From assembly GCA_036350795.1 (NCBI GenBank), contig JAZBNV010000004.1, positions 1 to 64,000 on the forward strand: 64,000 nt of DNA, read 5' to 3'. Under the pieces are notes generated by a model that saw nothing but the letters and a program-made list of their open reading frames with translations, was not told where the DNA came from and searched no databases. Made by a program: the position numbers and the translations under genes. Origin of the DNA: JAUVKT01 sp036350795 (GTDB taxonomy: Bacteria; Bacteroidota; Bacteroidia; Bacteroidales; VadinHA17). Of this stretch, positions 8,703 through 16,229 are shown piece by piece (position 1 is the first letter of the stretch; each line of letters opens with the position of its first letter).

Positions 8703-8704
8703 GC

Positions 8705-9247
8705 TTATTCCTTCTCTTCTATGGCATCGTCGATTAAAGGATTGCCTTCCTTGCGGGTGAAAATACTTATAATAAGTGAGAATACTGTGCCTGAAAGAAC
8801 ACCGTTAAACAATCCACTTAAACTGAGCACCCATGGTACCATAATCTTTTCCTGGAACTTCAAGGATTGTTCAATCATACCTTCCGACATTCCCCTGTCA
8901 AGTAATCTTTGCTCTGTGGCAGCGAGCATCTTTTCCGGCATGGCAGGGTCGATAAATGAATACATGATGTAAGTGAAGACAGCTGATATAATGCTGTAAT
9001 AAAGCATTATTATTACGCCTGCTCCCAGCGACTGACCGTAAGTGATAAATCCATTCTTGTATTTATCCCTGTATGACCTGATTCCAAGCACCAGGCCAGC
9101 AATTATTACAACCAGGAATACCAGTCCGAGGGTCTGGTTCATAGATTGATCGATAAACCACAGGAACAGGGTCCATACTACACCCAGCAGACCAAGAATA
9201 AGACCTGTGTTAAGATTCGCTTTCCATACCGATACTTGATTTTCCAT
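8705..9247 (-). CDS. DUF4199 family membrane protein
   Basis: A 180-residue protein with four predicted membrane helices (about 12-33, 37-56, 73-97 and 138-163) and a charged C-terminus. It matches the DUF4199 family of Bacteroidota, whose function is unknown. It is the first gene of a two-gene unit with the glycosyltransferase. A TAnnTTTG box on the minus strand (bases 9286-9293) lies about 38 bases upstream of the start, without a clear TTG at the usual distance. Confidence 0.8.
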   Translation of the reverse strand: MENQVSVWKANLNTGLILGLLGVVWTLFLWFIDQSMNQTLGLVFLVVIIAGLVLGIRSYRDKYKNGFITYGQSLGAGVIIMLYYSIISAVFTYIMYSFIDPAMPEKMLAATEQRLLDRGMSEGMIEQSLKFQEKIMVPWVLSLSGLFNGVLSGTVFSLIISIFTRKEGNPLIDDAIEEKE

Positions 9248-9338
9248 GATTTTCTAATTAGGTTATAGATTATTCAGTTAACAGACAAATATACTTTATT
9301 TATCTAAATTTTCCTGAGGAGGCATTTTGATTTATAAT

Positions 9339-9369
9339 TTTGTGTTGATAGTTATTCTTTGTACTTTTG
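9339..9369 (+). promoter_or_regulatory. Promoter of the SRP RNA
   Basis: TTTG at 9339-9342, a 19-base spacer and TACTTTTG (TAnnTTTG) at 9362-9369. This is an exact match to the Bacteroidota primary-sigma consensus. The RNA predicted from its closing helix begins at 9375, six bases after the final G, which gives an internal ruler for other start sites in the window. Confidence 0.9.
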
Positions 9370-9374
9370 TCTGC

Positions 9375-9472
9375 GGGTAAGTCTTGTACGACCAGCTCCT
9401 GCTGAACTCCCCCAGGACCGGAAGGTAGCAAGGGTAGGTGGTTGTAGCGGTGCGATGCAAGTAGCTTACCCC
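9375..9472 (+). ncRNA. ffs: Signal recognition particle RNA, small (4.5S) type
   Basis: About 98 bases. The apical loop carries the conserved core AGGACCGGAAGGTAGCAAGG (about 9414-9433), which includes the GGAA tetraloop and the symmetric internal loop bound by Ffh. The ends pair as GGGTAAG (9375-9381) with CTTACCC (9465-9471). A run of seven T residues follows at once and serves as terminator. With Ffh it targets nascent membrane and exported proteins to the translocon. It has its own promoter and no close neighbours on its strand. Confidence 0.93.
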
Positions 9473-9570
9473 TTTTTTTATTAAGAGATTTCACGGATTA
9501 ACAACGAATTTCACAGATTATTATAGTCAGCAGGATTAATCTAAACCCCTAAACCCCTCAACTCTCCCTG

Positions 9571-9638
9571 TCCGCCGAAGGCGGAAACCCTGAGCTCTGA
9601 GCCCTGCGCTCTCCCCATCCGCCGAAGGCGGAAACCCT
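9571..9638. repeat. Two copies of a TCCGCCGAAGGCGGA palindrome
   Basis: Identical 21-base blocks at 9571-9591 and 9618-9638 contain a six-pair stem with GAA loop and are followed by AACCCT. A related inverted block stands at about 15927-15953. They look like REP-type dispersed palindromes. Confidence 0.85.
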
Positions 9639-9680
9639 ATGCCATACGCCTTCTAAAATACCCGGTATCCCAAATTTGAG

Positions 9681-9688
9681 TATATTTG
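9681..9688 (+). promoter_or_regulatory. TAnnTTTG box of the yciO-type gene
   Basis: TATATTTG. By the SRP RNA ruler transcription should start near 9694, giving a leader of about 13 bases before ATG 9707. No good TTTG is found 19-21 bases upstream. Confidence 0.5.
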
Positions 9689-9706
9689 ACCCCAAAAGTC
9701 AGAAAT

Positions 9707-10321
9707 ATGCTGGTAAAGCTATACGAGTCCAATCCAAATTTAAGGCAGCTGCGCAGGGTGGTGGAGGTGCTTGAAGGTGGAGGTGTGGTAATATATCCCA
9801 CCGACTCGGTATATGCTATTGGCTGTGATATACGGAGTAATAAAACAATTGAGAAGATTGCCAGGCATAAGGGCTTTGATCCTTTGCGTCCGAATATGTC
9901 GATAATTTTCCACGACATGAGCCAGCTGGCAGAATACACGATTATACGCGACAATAATATTTTTAAGCTGATAAAGCGCAATACTCCCGGTCCTTTTACC
10001 TTTATTGTGCAGGCTAATACCCAGATACCCAAGCTGTTCAAGAACAGGAAGAAAACAGTAGGGATAAGAATCCCGGCCAACCAGGTAGTACTTGAGCTGG
10101 TGAGGGAACTTGGTGCTCCTATTATTACCACATCTGTTCACGACCAGGATGAGATAGTTGAATATACAACTGATCCCGAGCTTATTTACGAGAAATACCG
10201 CAACTTTGCCGACCTGGTGATTGATGGAGGCTATGGCAATAATGAACCTACTACAATAGTAGACTGTACCGGGGATGAACCCGAAATAATAAGGCAGGGG
10301 ATAGGTGACCTGGAGTTCTAG
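9707..10321 (+). CDS. yciO: Sua5/YciO/YrdC-fold protein, YciO type
   Basis: A 204-residue protein of the threonylcarbamoyl-AMP synthase fold. GGVVIYPTDSVYAIGCDI near the start, then RPNMSIIFHDMSQLAEY, NTPGPFTFI, KKTVGIRIPAN and the end PTTIVDCTGDEPEIIRQGIGDLEF align closely with E. coli YciO throughout. The family makes threonylcarbamoyl-AMP for the t6A37 modification of tRNA; the YciO branch is less well defined and in E. coli does not replace TsaC. An in-frame TTG at 9686 lies within the promoter box, so ATG 9707 is taken as start. It converges with trkH, the two stop codons overlapping by four bases. Confidence 0.82.
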   Translation: MLVKLYESNPNLRQLRRVVEVLEGGGVVIYPTDSVYAIGCDIRSNKTIEKIARHKGFDPLRPNMSIIFHDMSQLAEYTIIRDNNIFKLIKRNTPGPFTFIVQANTQIPKLFKNRKKTVGIRIPANQVVLELVRELGAPIITTSVHDQDEIVEYTTDPELIYEKYRNFADLVIDGGYGNNEPTTIVDCTGDEPEIIRQGIGDLEF

Positions 10322-11766
10322 TGCTTATAGAATGAGGCCTGGAGCAATACCAGCACGGTAAATAATTCGAGCCGGCCAAGCAGCATAAGAAAAGAAAGAA
10401 ACCATTTACCGAATGCAGGGAAATGGGCATAATTTAGAGATGGCCCTACTTCGCCGAGGCCCGGCCCGATATTGCCCAGGGTAGCTGCAACAGAGGTAAG
10501 CGAGGTAATAAGATCGTAGCCCATAATCGAAATAACCATTGCACTGAGCCCGGTAATTATAAGGTAAAAAACAATAAAAGCCTGGATATTGTAAATAACC
10601 TGCTGCGGAACGGCTTTATGATTTAGCCTCACCGGTATTACAGCATTTGGATGAATGAGCCTGCGAAGCTCACTTCTGCTGTTCTTGGCAAGCAATAAGA
10701 GCCGTACCATCTTTACACCACCACCTGTTGATCCTGCCGAGCCACCGGTAAACATAAGCAGGAAGATAAACAGAGTCAGGAAGGGACCCCAGAGGGCGAA
10801 GTCGGCTGTGGCAAAGCCGGTTGTGGTTACTATGGATACAACCTGGAAGGCAGCTTCCCTGGCAGAACTTCCGGGGCTGAGACCTACCTGGTAGAAAAGT
10901 ACCAGGGCTATAACAACTATCGATATAAACAACAGGGAAATGTAGAAACGGAACTCTTCGTTTTTTACCACTTTCGGAAATTTGCCTTTCATACCCAGGT
11001 AGGCAAGAGTGAAATTGGTACCTGCAATTATCATAAAGATGGTTATTACCCAGTGAATATAGGGCGAACTGTAAGCTGCAATACTGGCATTCTTTGTTGA
11101 GTATCCGCCGGTTGCCATGGTGGTGAATGAATGGCATACGGCATCGAAAAGGTTCATCTCGCCTGCCCATAGCAACATGGTTTCGGCGAATGTGAAGAAT
11201 ATATATATTAACCACAGGCGTTTGGCTGTTTCCTTTAGCTTGGGGTGAAGCTTATCGGGTGTGGGGCCAGGCACCTCTGCATTAAAGAGCTGCATATTGC
11301 CAATCTTAAGCAGGGGCAATACTGCAATGGAAAGAGTAATAATACCCATTCCACCGAGCCACTGTGTCATACTTCTCCAGAATAGTATACCATGAGGCAA
11401 TGCCTCAATATCTGTTAGTATTGATGCTCCGGTTGTGGTAAAGCCCGACATGGTTTCGAAGAAAGCATCGCTTACCGAGGGGATGGTACCGCTTATTAAA
11501 AATGGCAATGATCCGAAGGTTGAGAAGATTATCCACGAAAGCGTAACAATAAGAAATCCTTCTCTTTTCCCTATGTTCCTGGGATCTGCCTTAAGCGGCC
11601 AGTTTGCAAGGGCACCTACAGTAATTGCAATAGAGCCTGAAATTACGAATGCCATGGCATCACCATCGCCATACCACAGCGCTACCGGTACACACAGAAA
11701 CATAAATATACCGAGCAGGAGGGTGAGTCCGCCCAGTATCTTAATTATTATTTTACCCTGTAGCAT
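10318..11766 (-). CDS. trkH: TrkH/KtrB-type potassium uptake channel subunit
   Basis: A 482-residue integral membrane protein with about ten helices arranged as repeated M1-P-M2 units. The four filter segments are visible: TTTGASILTD near 112, MATGGYSTKN near 218, TTTGFATAD near 313 and GNIGPGLGEVG near 435. It carries K+ inward, driven by the membrane potential or Na+/H+ gradient. It follows trkA after six bases, so the regulatory subunit is made first from the same mRNA. Length is normal for TrkH. Confidence 0.95.
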   Translation of the reverse strand: MLQGKIIIKILGGLTLLLGIFMFLCVPVALWYGDGDAMAFVISGSIAITVGALANWPLKADPRNIGKREGFLIVTLSWIIFSTFGSLPFLISGTIPSVSDAFFETMSGFTTTGASILTDIEALPHGILFWRSMTQWLGGMGIITLSIAVLPLLKIGNMQLFNAEVPGPTPDKLHPKLKETAKRLWLIYIFFTFAETMLLWAGEMNLFDAVCHSFTTMATGGYSTKNASIAAYSSPYIHWVITIFMIIAGTNFTLAYLGMKGKFPKVVKNEEFRFYISLLFISIVVIALVLFYQVGLSPGSSAREAAFQVVSIVTTTGFATADFALWGPFLTLFIFLLMFTGGSAGSTGGGVKMVRLLLLAKNSRSELRRLIHPNAVIPVRLNHKAVPQQVIYNIQAFIVFYLIITGLSAMVISIMGYDLITSLTSVAATLGNIGPGLGEVGPSLNYAHFPAFGKWFLSFLMLLGRLELFTVLVLLQASFYKH

Positions 11767-11772
11767 TGCTGG

Positions 11773-13113
11773 TTATAGGAAGAATTTTGACATTTTCTCA
11801 AAGGCTTCGGGAAGAGTAAAGACAACAATCCTGTCGTTGGCCTGTATCTGAGTTTCGCCGGTTGCAATAAAGGGTCTTCCGCCCCTTGTACCACCACCTA
11901 TCAGGGCACCTTTGGGAAAGTTTATATCGCGTAATTTGCCCTTTGTTACCTTTGCACCTTCGGGAACCCTGTATTCGAGCACTTCAGCATCGGTACCCGT
12001 CATGCATTTTACCTGTGTGACATTAGGATTGGTGGTATGCCTGAAGATACGACTGGCTGCAGAAAGTTTCTTATTGATAATGGTATCAACACCACTATTC
12101 TCGGCGAGGTTGATATACTCAACATTTTCAACTTCGGCTATGGTTCTTTTTACTCCAAGTTTTTTGGCAAGAAGGCATGATAGTATATTGGTTTCGGAGT
12201 TTCCGGTTACTGCCACAAAGGCATCTATACTTTCTATACCTTCTTCAATAAGCAGGTCGGCATTCCTGCCGTCACCATTTATAACAAGGGTATTTTCGAG
12301 TTCATCAGCCAGGTCAGTTGCCTTTTCGCTATCCTGTTCAATAAGCTTAATCCGGCAATCTTTCTCGAGCGAGAGACAAACCTTCCGGGCTATGCGGCTG
12401 CCACCCAGTATCATTATATCTTTTGCAACGAAGTTTTCCTTTCCTGAAAACCTCATCATTTCCTTTATTCCCTCGCGGGTGGATACAACATAAACAAGAT
12501 CGTTTTCCTCGAACATTTCATCACCCCGGGGGATAATGGTTTTTTCGCGTCTTTTTATTGCCACTGCCCTGTATTGAGAAAATTCGGGTGCCGAAGCTAT
12601 CTCCCTCAGACTGTGATGCAGAACCGGTGCATTATTATCGAGCTTCTGAACATATAGTGCCAGTATGCCCCCTGAGAATTCCATAAACTCGGTTGTGCCG
12701 GTCTCATGCAATAATCCCAGTACTTCCTTTGCTGCAATCAGTTCGGGGTAGACCATTGAGTCAATGCCCATCGACCTGAAAAAGTCGCGGGTTGAATGTG
12801 TAAGATACTCACGGTTGTCGATCCTGGCAATGGTTTTAATTGCACCAAGTCGTTTTGCCAGCATGGCTGAGGTTATATTTGTGTCCTCCGAATGGGCAAC
12901 AGCAATATAGAGATCTGTTTTCTTTCCAAGGGTCTCCCTGAGCAGGTTTACCGAAGTTGCCGATCCCAGTCTTGTCATCACATCGCAGGTAGCATCAATA
13001 GGCCTGAGCCTGCTTTCCTCTTTATCAATTATTACTACATCGTGGTGCTCGTTACTCAGCATCTTTGCGAGATGTGTTCCAACTTCTCCTGCACCGGCTA
13101 TTACAATTCTCAT
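11773..13113 (-). CDS. trkA: Trk potassium transport NAD-binding regulatory subunit
   Basis: A 446-residue cytosolic protein with two RCK_N Rossmann domains, starting MRIVIAGAGEVGTHLA and, near 230, IMILGGSRIARKVC. Each is followed by a TrkA_C domain (about 145-220 and 365-446). It binds NAD(H)/nucleotides and gates TrkH. First gene of the trkA-trkH operon. A TAAATTTG box on the minus strand (13139-13146) lies 25 bases before the start codon. Confidence 0.95.
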   Translation of the reverse strand: MRIVIAGAGEVGTHLAKMLSNEHHDVVIIDKEESRLRPIDATCDVMTRLGSATSVNLLRETLGKKTDLYIAVAHSEDTNITSAMLAKRLGAIKTIARIDNREYLTHSTRDFFRSMGIDSMVYPELIAAKEVLGLLHETGTTEFMEFSGGILALYVQKLDNNAPVLHHSLREIASAPEFSQYRAVAIKRREKTIIPRGDEMFEENDLVYVVSTREGIKEMMRFSGKENFVAKDIMILGGSRIARKVCLSLEKDCRIKLIEQDSEKATDLADELENTLVINGDGRNADLLIEEGIESIDAFVAVTGNSETNILSCLLAKKLGVKRTIAEVENVEYINLAENSGVDTIINKKLSAASRIFRHTTNPNVTQVKCMTGTDAEVLEYRVPEGAKVTKGKLRDINFPKGALIGGGTRGGRPFIATGETQIQANDRIVVFTLPEAFEKMSKFFL

Positions 13114-13138
13114 TACAGAATATTTTGGGAAGATTCGG

Positions 13139-13146
13139 CAAATTTA
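13139..13146 (-). promoter_or_regulatory. TAnnTTTG box of trkA-trkH
   Basis: TAAATTTG read on the minus strand. Predicted start site is near 13133, a leader of about 20 bases. No clear TTG is seen at the -33 distance. Confidence 0.45.
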
Positions 13147-13264
13147 CTAAATAGCTGGATAGGATTCGGTTATTTTTAATAAAAAAGCACAGCCCCGGCA
13201 GATTAAGCAATAAATGGCTGGCAGGATGACTGAGGCTCTGGCCCCTGGATTTGAACCGCAGGAT

Positions 13265-14665
13265 TTATATTCTGATTACACTATAAGGCAGGGAGGCTAT
13301 CCACCCGGCAACGGCAGAGAGTATATATACTTCGATCTCTATAAGGCGGGCAAGTAAATCTGCAAGGACGAAGTTGGCAGGTATAACAAGAAAGAGGAGA
13401 CCACTGATTAATATAAGGAAGGCAAGGGGAATTGCAAAGAGATTGCTGATAAGAGACAGTAAGGGCAGCTGCCTGAAATGAGCCAGCACAAGGGGCATGG
13501 TGCCCAGCTGTGCAAGGATGGAGAGGGTGCTAAGCGACCATGCACCTGAGAGAAGGACTCCGGAGAAATTGAAAAGCCCGTTAAGCGGCCGGTAGAAAAG
13601 AAGAATAAACAAAACAGCCGAGTAAGATAACTGGAAACCTGCGGCGAAGAGCATAAAGGGATTAAGTAAAAGGAGGACAAAGGCAGATGCGAGCAGGGAA
13701 TTAAGGGGATTGACATACCTCCCTGATAATTTACCTGTATAAAGAAAGGTAAACATAAGGGCTGCCCTGCATACCGATGGGGAGAGCCCGGTAACAAGGG
13801 CGAAGAACCATATGCCGGCAAGCATGATAAGTATCCTGGCATAGCTGTTCCTGATTCTTATAATTCCTGTAAACCAGCTTAATACCAGGCATATAATACC
13901 TACGTGCAAGCCCGATACTGCCATGATATGACTGATGCCTGCCTCCCTGAAACTGCTTACAACTTCCTCGTCGAGAAAATCCCTGTAGCCCAGTGTAAGA
14001 GCCGAGGCAACAGCCATGGCCTGCTCCGAATCGAGGCCACTTTCATATTTCTCAAGCAGTAATTTCCTGAACCTGAGAGCTCTGGTCCTGATGTTAGTGT
14101 GAGTTTGGCCTGTAAGGCTGTAGTCGCTTACCCAGGCCGAAAATTTATACCCCCTGTATAACATGTACTTTCTGTAATCGAAGCTGTCGGAGGTATTAAA
14201 GTCGATAATTTCCCGCGGCCGCAGGTCTGCAGTAATAATATCTCCCGGCTGCAGGCCTTTCACCTTATCCTCTGCGGGGAAATATAAGAGCAGCCTTGAT
14301 CTCTTAATATTCTCAAGGGTATCGTTTTTGCAAATAAGAGCATCTATTTCAAGTGAGGATTTTTTTTGAAGGGGGTAGTCGCTAATAATAAGCTTATAAC
14401 TTCCCTTATCTATATAAGTACCTGCTATCCTGTTAAATGCCGATTTATAGAGGCTGTAGCCTGCACTGAAGAAAAACAGTAAAAGTAAGATCCCCGGTAA
14501 TAGTCCGTTTTTACTACTGGCGCTAATAAAATATGCTGCAAGAGTGGCAAGGAAGGAGCACAGGAGTAATGCTACATGGGGAAGGTTCCAGGTTAAAGAT
14601 CCCGCAATGATGCCGGCGGCAAGCGGAAGTGTGATTCTTAGAAATGGTATCTCCTTATACAGCAC
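13265..14665 (-). CDS. comEC: ComEC/Rec2-type protein without the metallo-beta-lactamase domain
   Basis: A 466-residue polytopic membrane protein. An N-terminal DUF4131-like soluble part between helices (about 30-190) is followed by the Competence domain with the signature SFREAGISHIMAVSGLHVGI (about 228-247) and LSPSVCRAALMFTF. ComEC forms the inner-membrane channel for DNA uptake. Full-length relatives of about 700 residues or more end in a beta-lactamase-like nuclease domain that is absent here; many Bacteroidota homologues have this short form. It is last in a run ruvX-def-comEC on the minus strand, 45 bases after def. Confidence 0.85.
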   Translation of the reverse strand: MLYKEIPFLRITLPLAAGIIAGSLTWNLPHVALLLCSFLATLAAYFISASSKNGLLPGILLLLFFFSAGYSLYKSAFNRIAGTYIDKGSYKLIISDYPLQKKSSLEIDALICKNDTLENIKRSRLLLYFPAEDKVKGLQPGDIITADLRPREIIDFNTSDSFDYRKYMLYRGYKFSAWVSDYSLTGQTHTNIRTRALRFRKLLLEKYESGLDSEQAMAVASALTLGYRDFLDEEVVSSFREAGISHIMAVSGLHVGIICLVLSWFTGIIRIRNSYARILIMLAGIWFFALVTGLSPSVCRAALMFTFLYTGKLSGRYVNPLNSLLASAFVLLLLNPFMLFAAGFQLSYSAVLFILLFYRPLNGLFNFSGVLLSGAWSLSTLSILAQLGTMPLVLAHFRQLPLLSLISNLFAIPLAFLILISGLLFLVIPANFVLADLLARLIEIEVYILSAVAGWIASLPYSVIRI

Positions 14666-14710
14666 CTGTAAACAGCTAACTGTATAAAGATAGAAAATAT
14701 AGAAGAAATA

Positions 14711-15265
14711 CTACCTGGCTATTACTGTTTTATAATCGGCGTTGAATTTACCCTTGCTCATTGCCGAGAGTTTTCCCTTAAGTAGTCTCCTGCGGATAGG
14801 ACTGACCTTGTCAGTAAAAAGGATGCCGTCGAGATGATCATATTCGTGCTGGATTATTCTTGCCTTAAATCCTTCCATTACCTCGTCGTGGAAATTCCAG
14901 TCAGCATCATAATACTGTATCCTGATACGCGATTCCCTGTCGACATCTTCCCTGATATTGGGAATACTGAGACATCCCTCGTTCATTGGCACCAGTTCGC
15001 CGTCCCTTTCAATAATATTTGCATTGATAAATACCTGTTTGGAATCGGCCAGGTCGGGTTCTTCATCTTCGTAGATTGTGCCATCCATCACAAAAAGCCT
15101 TATGTTCTTTCCTACCTGTGGTGCCGCAAGTCCCACACCCTCAGCCTTATACATTGTTTCGAACATACTTTCGATAAACTCATCCAGACCATCATAGTCT
15201 TTATCAATATCTACTGATTTCCTTCTCAGTACCGGGTGTCCGTATATATATACCGGGTAAATCAT
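14711..15265 (-). CDS. def: Peptide deformylase
   Basis: A 184-residue metalloenzyme that removes the formyl group from the N-terminal methionine of new proteins. All three motifs are intact: GVGLAAPQVG (43-52), EGCLS (96-100, metal ligand Cys98) and HEYDH (140-144, ligands His140 and His144, catalytic Glu141). Length is typical. It follows ruvX after three bases, so the two are translated from one mRNA. Confidence 0.97.
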   Translation of the reverse strand: MIYPVYIYGHPVLRRKSVDIDKDYDGLDEFIESMFETMYKAEGVGLAAPQVGKNIRLFVMDGTIYEDEEPDLADSKQVFINANIIERDGELVPMNEGCLSIPNIREDVDRESRIRIQYYDADWNFHDEVMEGFKARIIQHEYDHLDGILFTDKVSPIRRRLLKGKLSAMSKGKFNADYKTVIAR

Positions 15266-15268
15266 TGT

Positions 15269-15697
15269 TTAATCCTTTTTAATATTTTCCTGTAATTTAA
15301 GCCACGACTGGAGAATAAGTGAGGCACTAATCTTGTCGACGTTGGTTTTATCCATCCTCCTGCTCTTTTTCATTCCTCCATCTATCATGGCCTGCTGGGC
15401 AATAGACGATGTAAATCGTTCATCAACCCTTGTAATACTCATCCCCGGGAAATTTTTTTCAAATCTCCTTATAAAGGGATCTATATGCATAACCATTTCA
15501 GATGGTTTATTGTTTAATTGCTTCGGGTAACCAATAACAACCTCATCCACTTCCTCCCTGGCAAAATAGTCTTTCAGAAAGTCGAGCAGATCATGCGTTC
15601 TTACCGTTGTAAGTGGCGTCGCAATTATGCGGGAGTAGTCGGTAACGGCTATTCCTGTTCTTTTTAATCCGTAGTCTATTGCTAGTACTCGTGGCAT
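15269..15697 (-). CDS. ruvX: YqgF/RuvX RNase H-fold nuclease
   Basis: A 142-residue protein with the family core: LAIDYGLKRTGIAV (5-18, catalytic Asp7), VVIGYPKQLN near 57, VDERFTS near 95 and the C-terminal DKISASLILQSWL. YqgF proteins process the 5' end of 16S rRNA and are also called putative Holliday-junction resolvases. It heads the ruvX-def-comEC run. Its TAACTTTG box (15705-15712) ends only seven bases before the ATG, so the message is predicted to be leaderless or nearly so. Confidence 0.93.
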   Translation of the reverse strand: MPRVLAIDYGLKRTGIAVTDYSRIIATPLTTVRTHDLLDFLKDYFAREEVDEVVIGYPKQLNNKPSEMVMHIDPFIRRFEKNFPGMSITRVDERFTSSIAQQAMIDGGMKKSRRMDKTNVDKISASLILQSWLKLQENIKKD

Positions 15698-15704
15698 GAC
15701 CCGG

Positions 15705-15712
15705 CAAAGTTA
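15705..15712 (-). promoter_or_regulatory. TAnnTTTG box of ruvX-def-comEC
   Basis: TAACTTTG on the minus strand, ending seven bases before ATG 15697. With the six-base ruler from the SRP RNA, transcription starts at or one base before the ATG. The -33 position falls at about 15732-15736, the exact edge of the 9-base repeat array. Confidence 0.6.
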
Positions 15713-15732
15713 ATAAGAAGAAGGATTATTAG

Positions 15733-15849
15733 GTTTATAAAGTTGAGAAAGTTTATGAAGTTGATAAAGTTGATAAAGTTGATAAAGTTGAGAAAGTTGA
15801 TAAAGTTGATAAGGTTGAGAAAGTTGATAAAGTTGAGAAAGTTGATAAA
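15733..15849. repeat. Minisatellite, 13 units of 9 bp (GTTGATAAA)
   Basis: Thirteen contiguous 9-base units, mostly GTTGATAAA with GTTGAGAAA variants and three more degenerate units, two of them at the left edge. The period is a multiple of three, so both strands read open (VDK/VEK on plus, FIN/FLN on minus), but there is no sign that it is translated. The left edge lies at the presumed -33 region of the ruvX promoter. Confidence 0.95.
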
Positions 15850-15870
15850 GTTTAATGGTTTAGTGGGATA

Positions 15871-15908
15871 GGGCGTAAGGCGTAAGGCATAAGGCATAGG
15901 GCGTAAGG
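15871..15908. repeat. GCGTAAGG / GCATAAGG word array
   Basis: Tandem 7-base words. Bases 15871-15898 are identical over 28 bases to 36957-36984, more than 21 kb away, which shows that the array is a dispersed sequence and not local slippage alone. Confidence 0.9.
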
Positions 15909-16175
15909 GTAGGAGGGTGGAGGGTTTCCGCCTTCGGCAAGCCTACGGCGGACGAGGGAGGGTGGATGGGTTGAATAAGAGATTGAGAATAATATAAAAC
16001 AGGACTGATTACCGACCCCTTGGGTTAGATAAAATAACCACCCCGTCCCTGATGAATTTTCCCTCTGCTCTGTCTGGCTCCTCCTTAAATTGATCCACCG
16101 GATCAATTATTAACAGTCGGCCCCCTTTTCTAAAAGGAGGGGAAAAGAGTGCCTGGAAACATGATGTTATATACA

Positions 16176-16212
16176 AAAAAAAGAGGGAATCCAGCTGAAT
16201 TCCCTCTTTTTA
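16176..16212. terminator. Bidirectional intrinsic terminator after nifJ
   Basis: AAGAGGGAAT (16181-16190) pairs perfectly with ATTCCCTCTT (16199-16208) around an eight-base loop. A-runs on the left and T-runs on the right give U tracts in both directions. For nifJ, on the minus strand, it lies about 20 bases after the stop codon. Confidence 0.88.
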
Positions 16213-16229
16213 AAATGTATTTAAGCTTA

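Larger units (their letters stand above)
9248..9706. other. Gene-poor gap holding the SRP RNA and small repeats
   Basis: About 460 bases without a protein gene. It holds the minus-strand promoter box for the DUF4199 gene (9286-9293), the SRP RNA with its promoter and terminator (9339-9480), a TTTCACGGATTAAC / TTTCACAGATT word repeat (9487-9520), two copies of a palindromic 21-mer (9571-9591, 9618-9638), and the TATATTTG box of the next gene. Confidence 0.85.
15698..16229. other. Repeat-rich gap between ruvX and nifJ
   Basis: About 530 bases with no credible gene. In order: the ruvX promoter box (15705-15712), the 9-base minisatellite (15733-15849), a GCGTAAGG word array (15871-15908), purine-rich words and an inverted TCCGCC-type block (about 15916-15965), a perfect TTGATCC-ACC-GGATCAA hairpin (about 16089-16105), a CCCCCTTTT / AAAAGGAGGGG hairpin (about 16122-16143) and the nifJ terminator (16176-16212). 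Confidence 0.85.

Noticed and set aside
9300..9494. Minus-strand frame across the SRP RNA
   Set aside because: The plus strand has an unmistakable SRP RNA with promoter and terminator.
11912..12493. 193-codon plus-strand frame inside trkA
   Set aside because: Ser/Phe-rich antisense shadow; trkA is complete with both RCK domains.
13195..13262. tRNA-like GGTTCAAATCC on the minus strand before comEC
   Set aside because: No T stem, acceptor stem or anticodon arm can be formed around it.
15733..15849. CRISPR array
   Set aside because: Units of nine bases are contiguous with no spacers, and no cas genes are in the window. The same holds for the arrays at 1, 5901 and 36942.
15682..15897. Open frame encoding FINFLN repeats across the minisatellite
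   Set aside because: It is open only because the repeat period is nine bases; it overlaps the ruvX start and promoter and has no start signal of its own.
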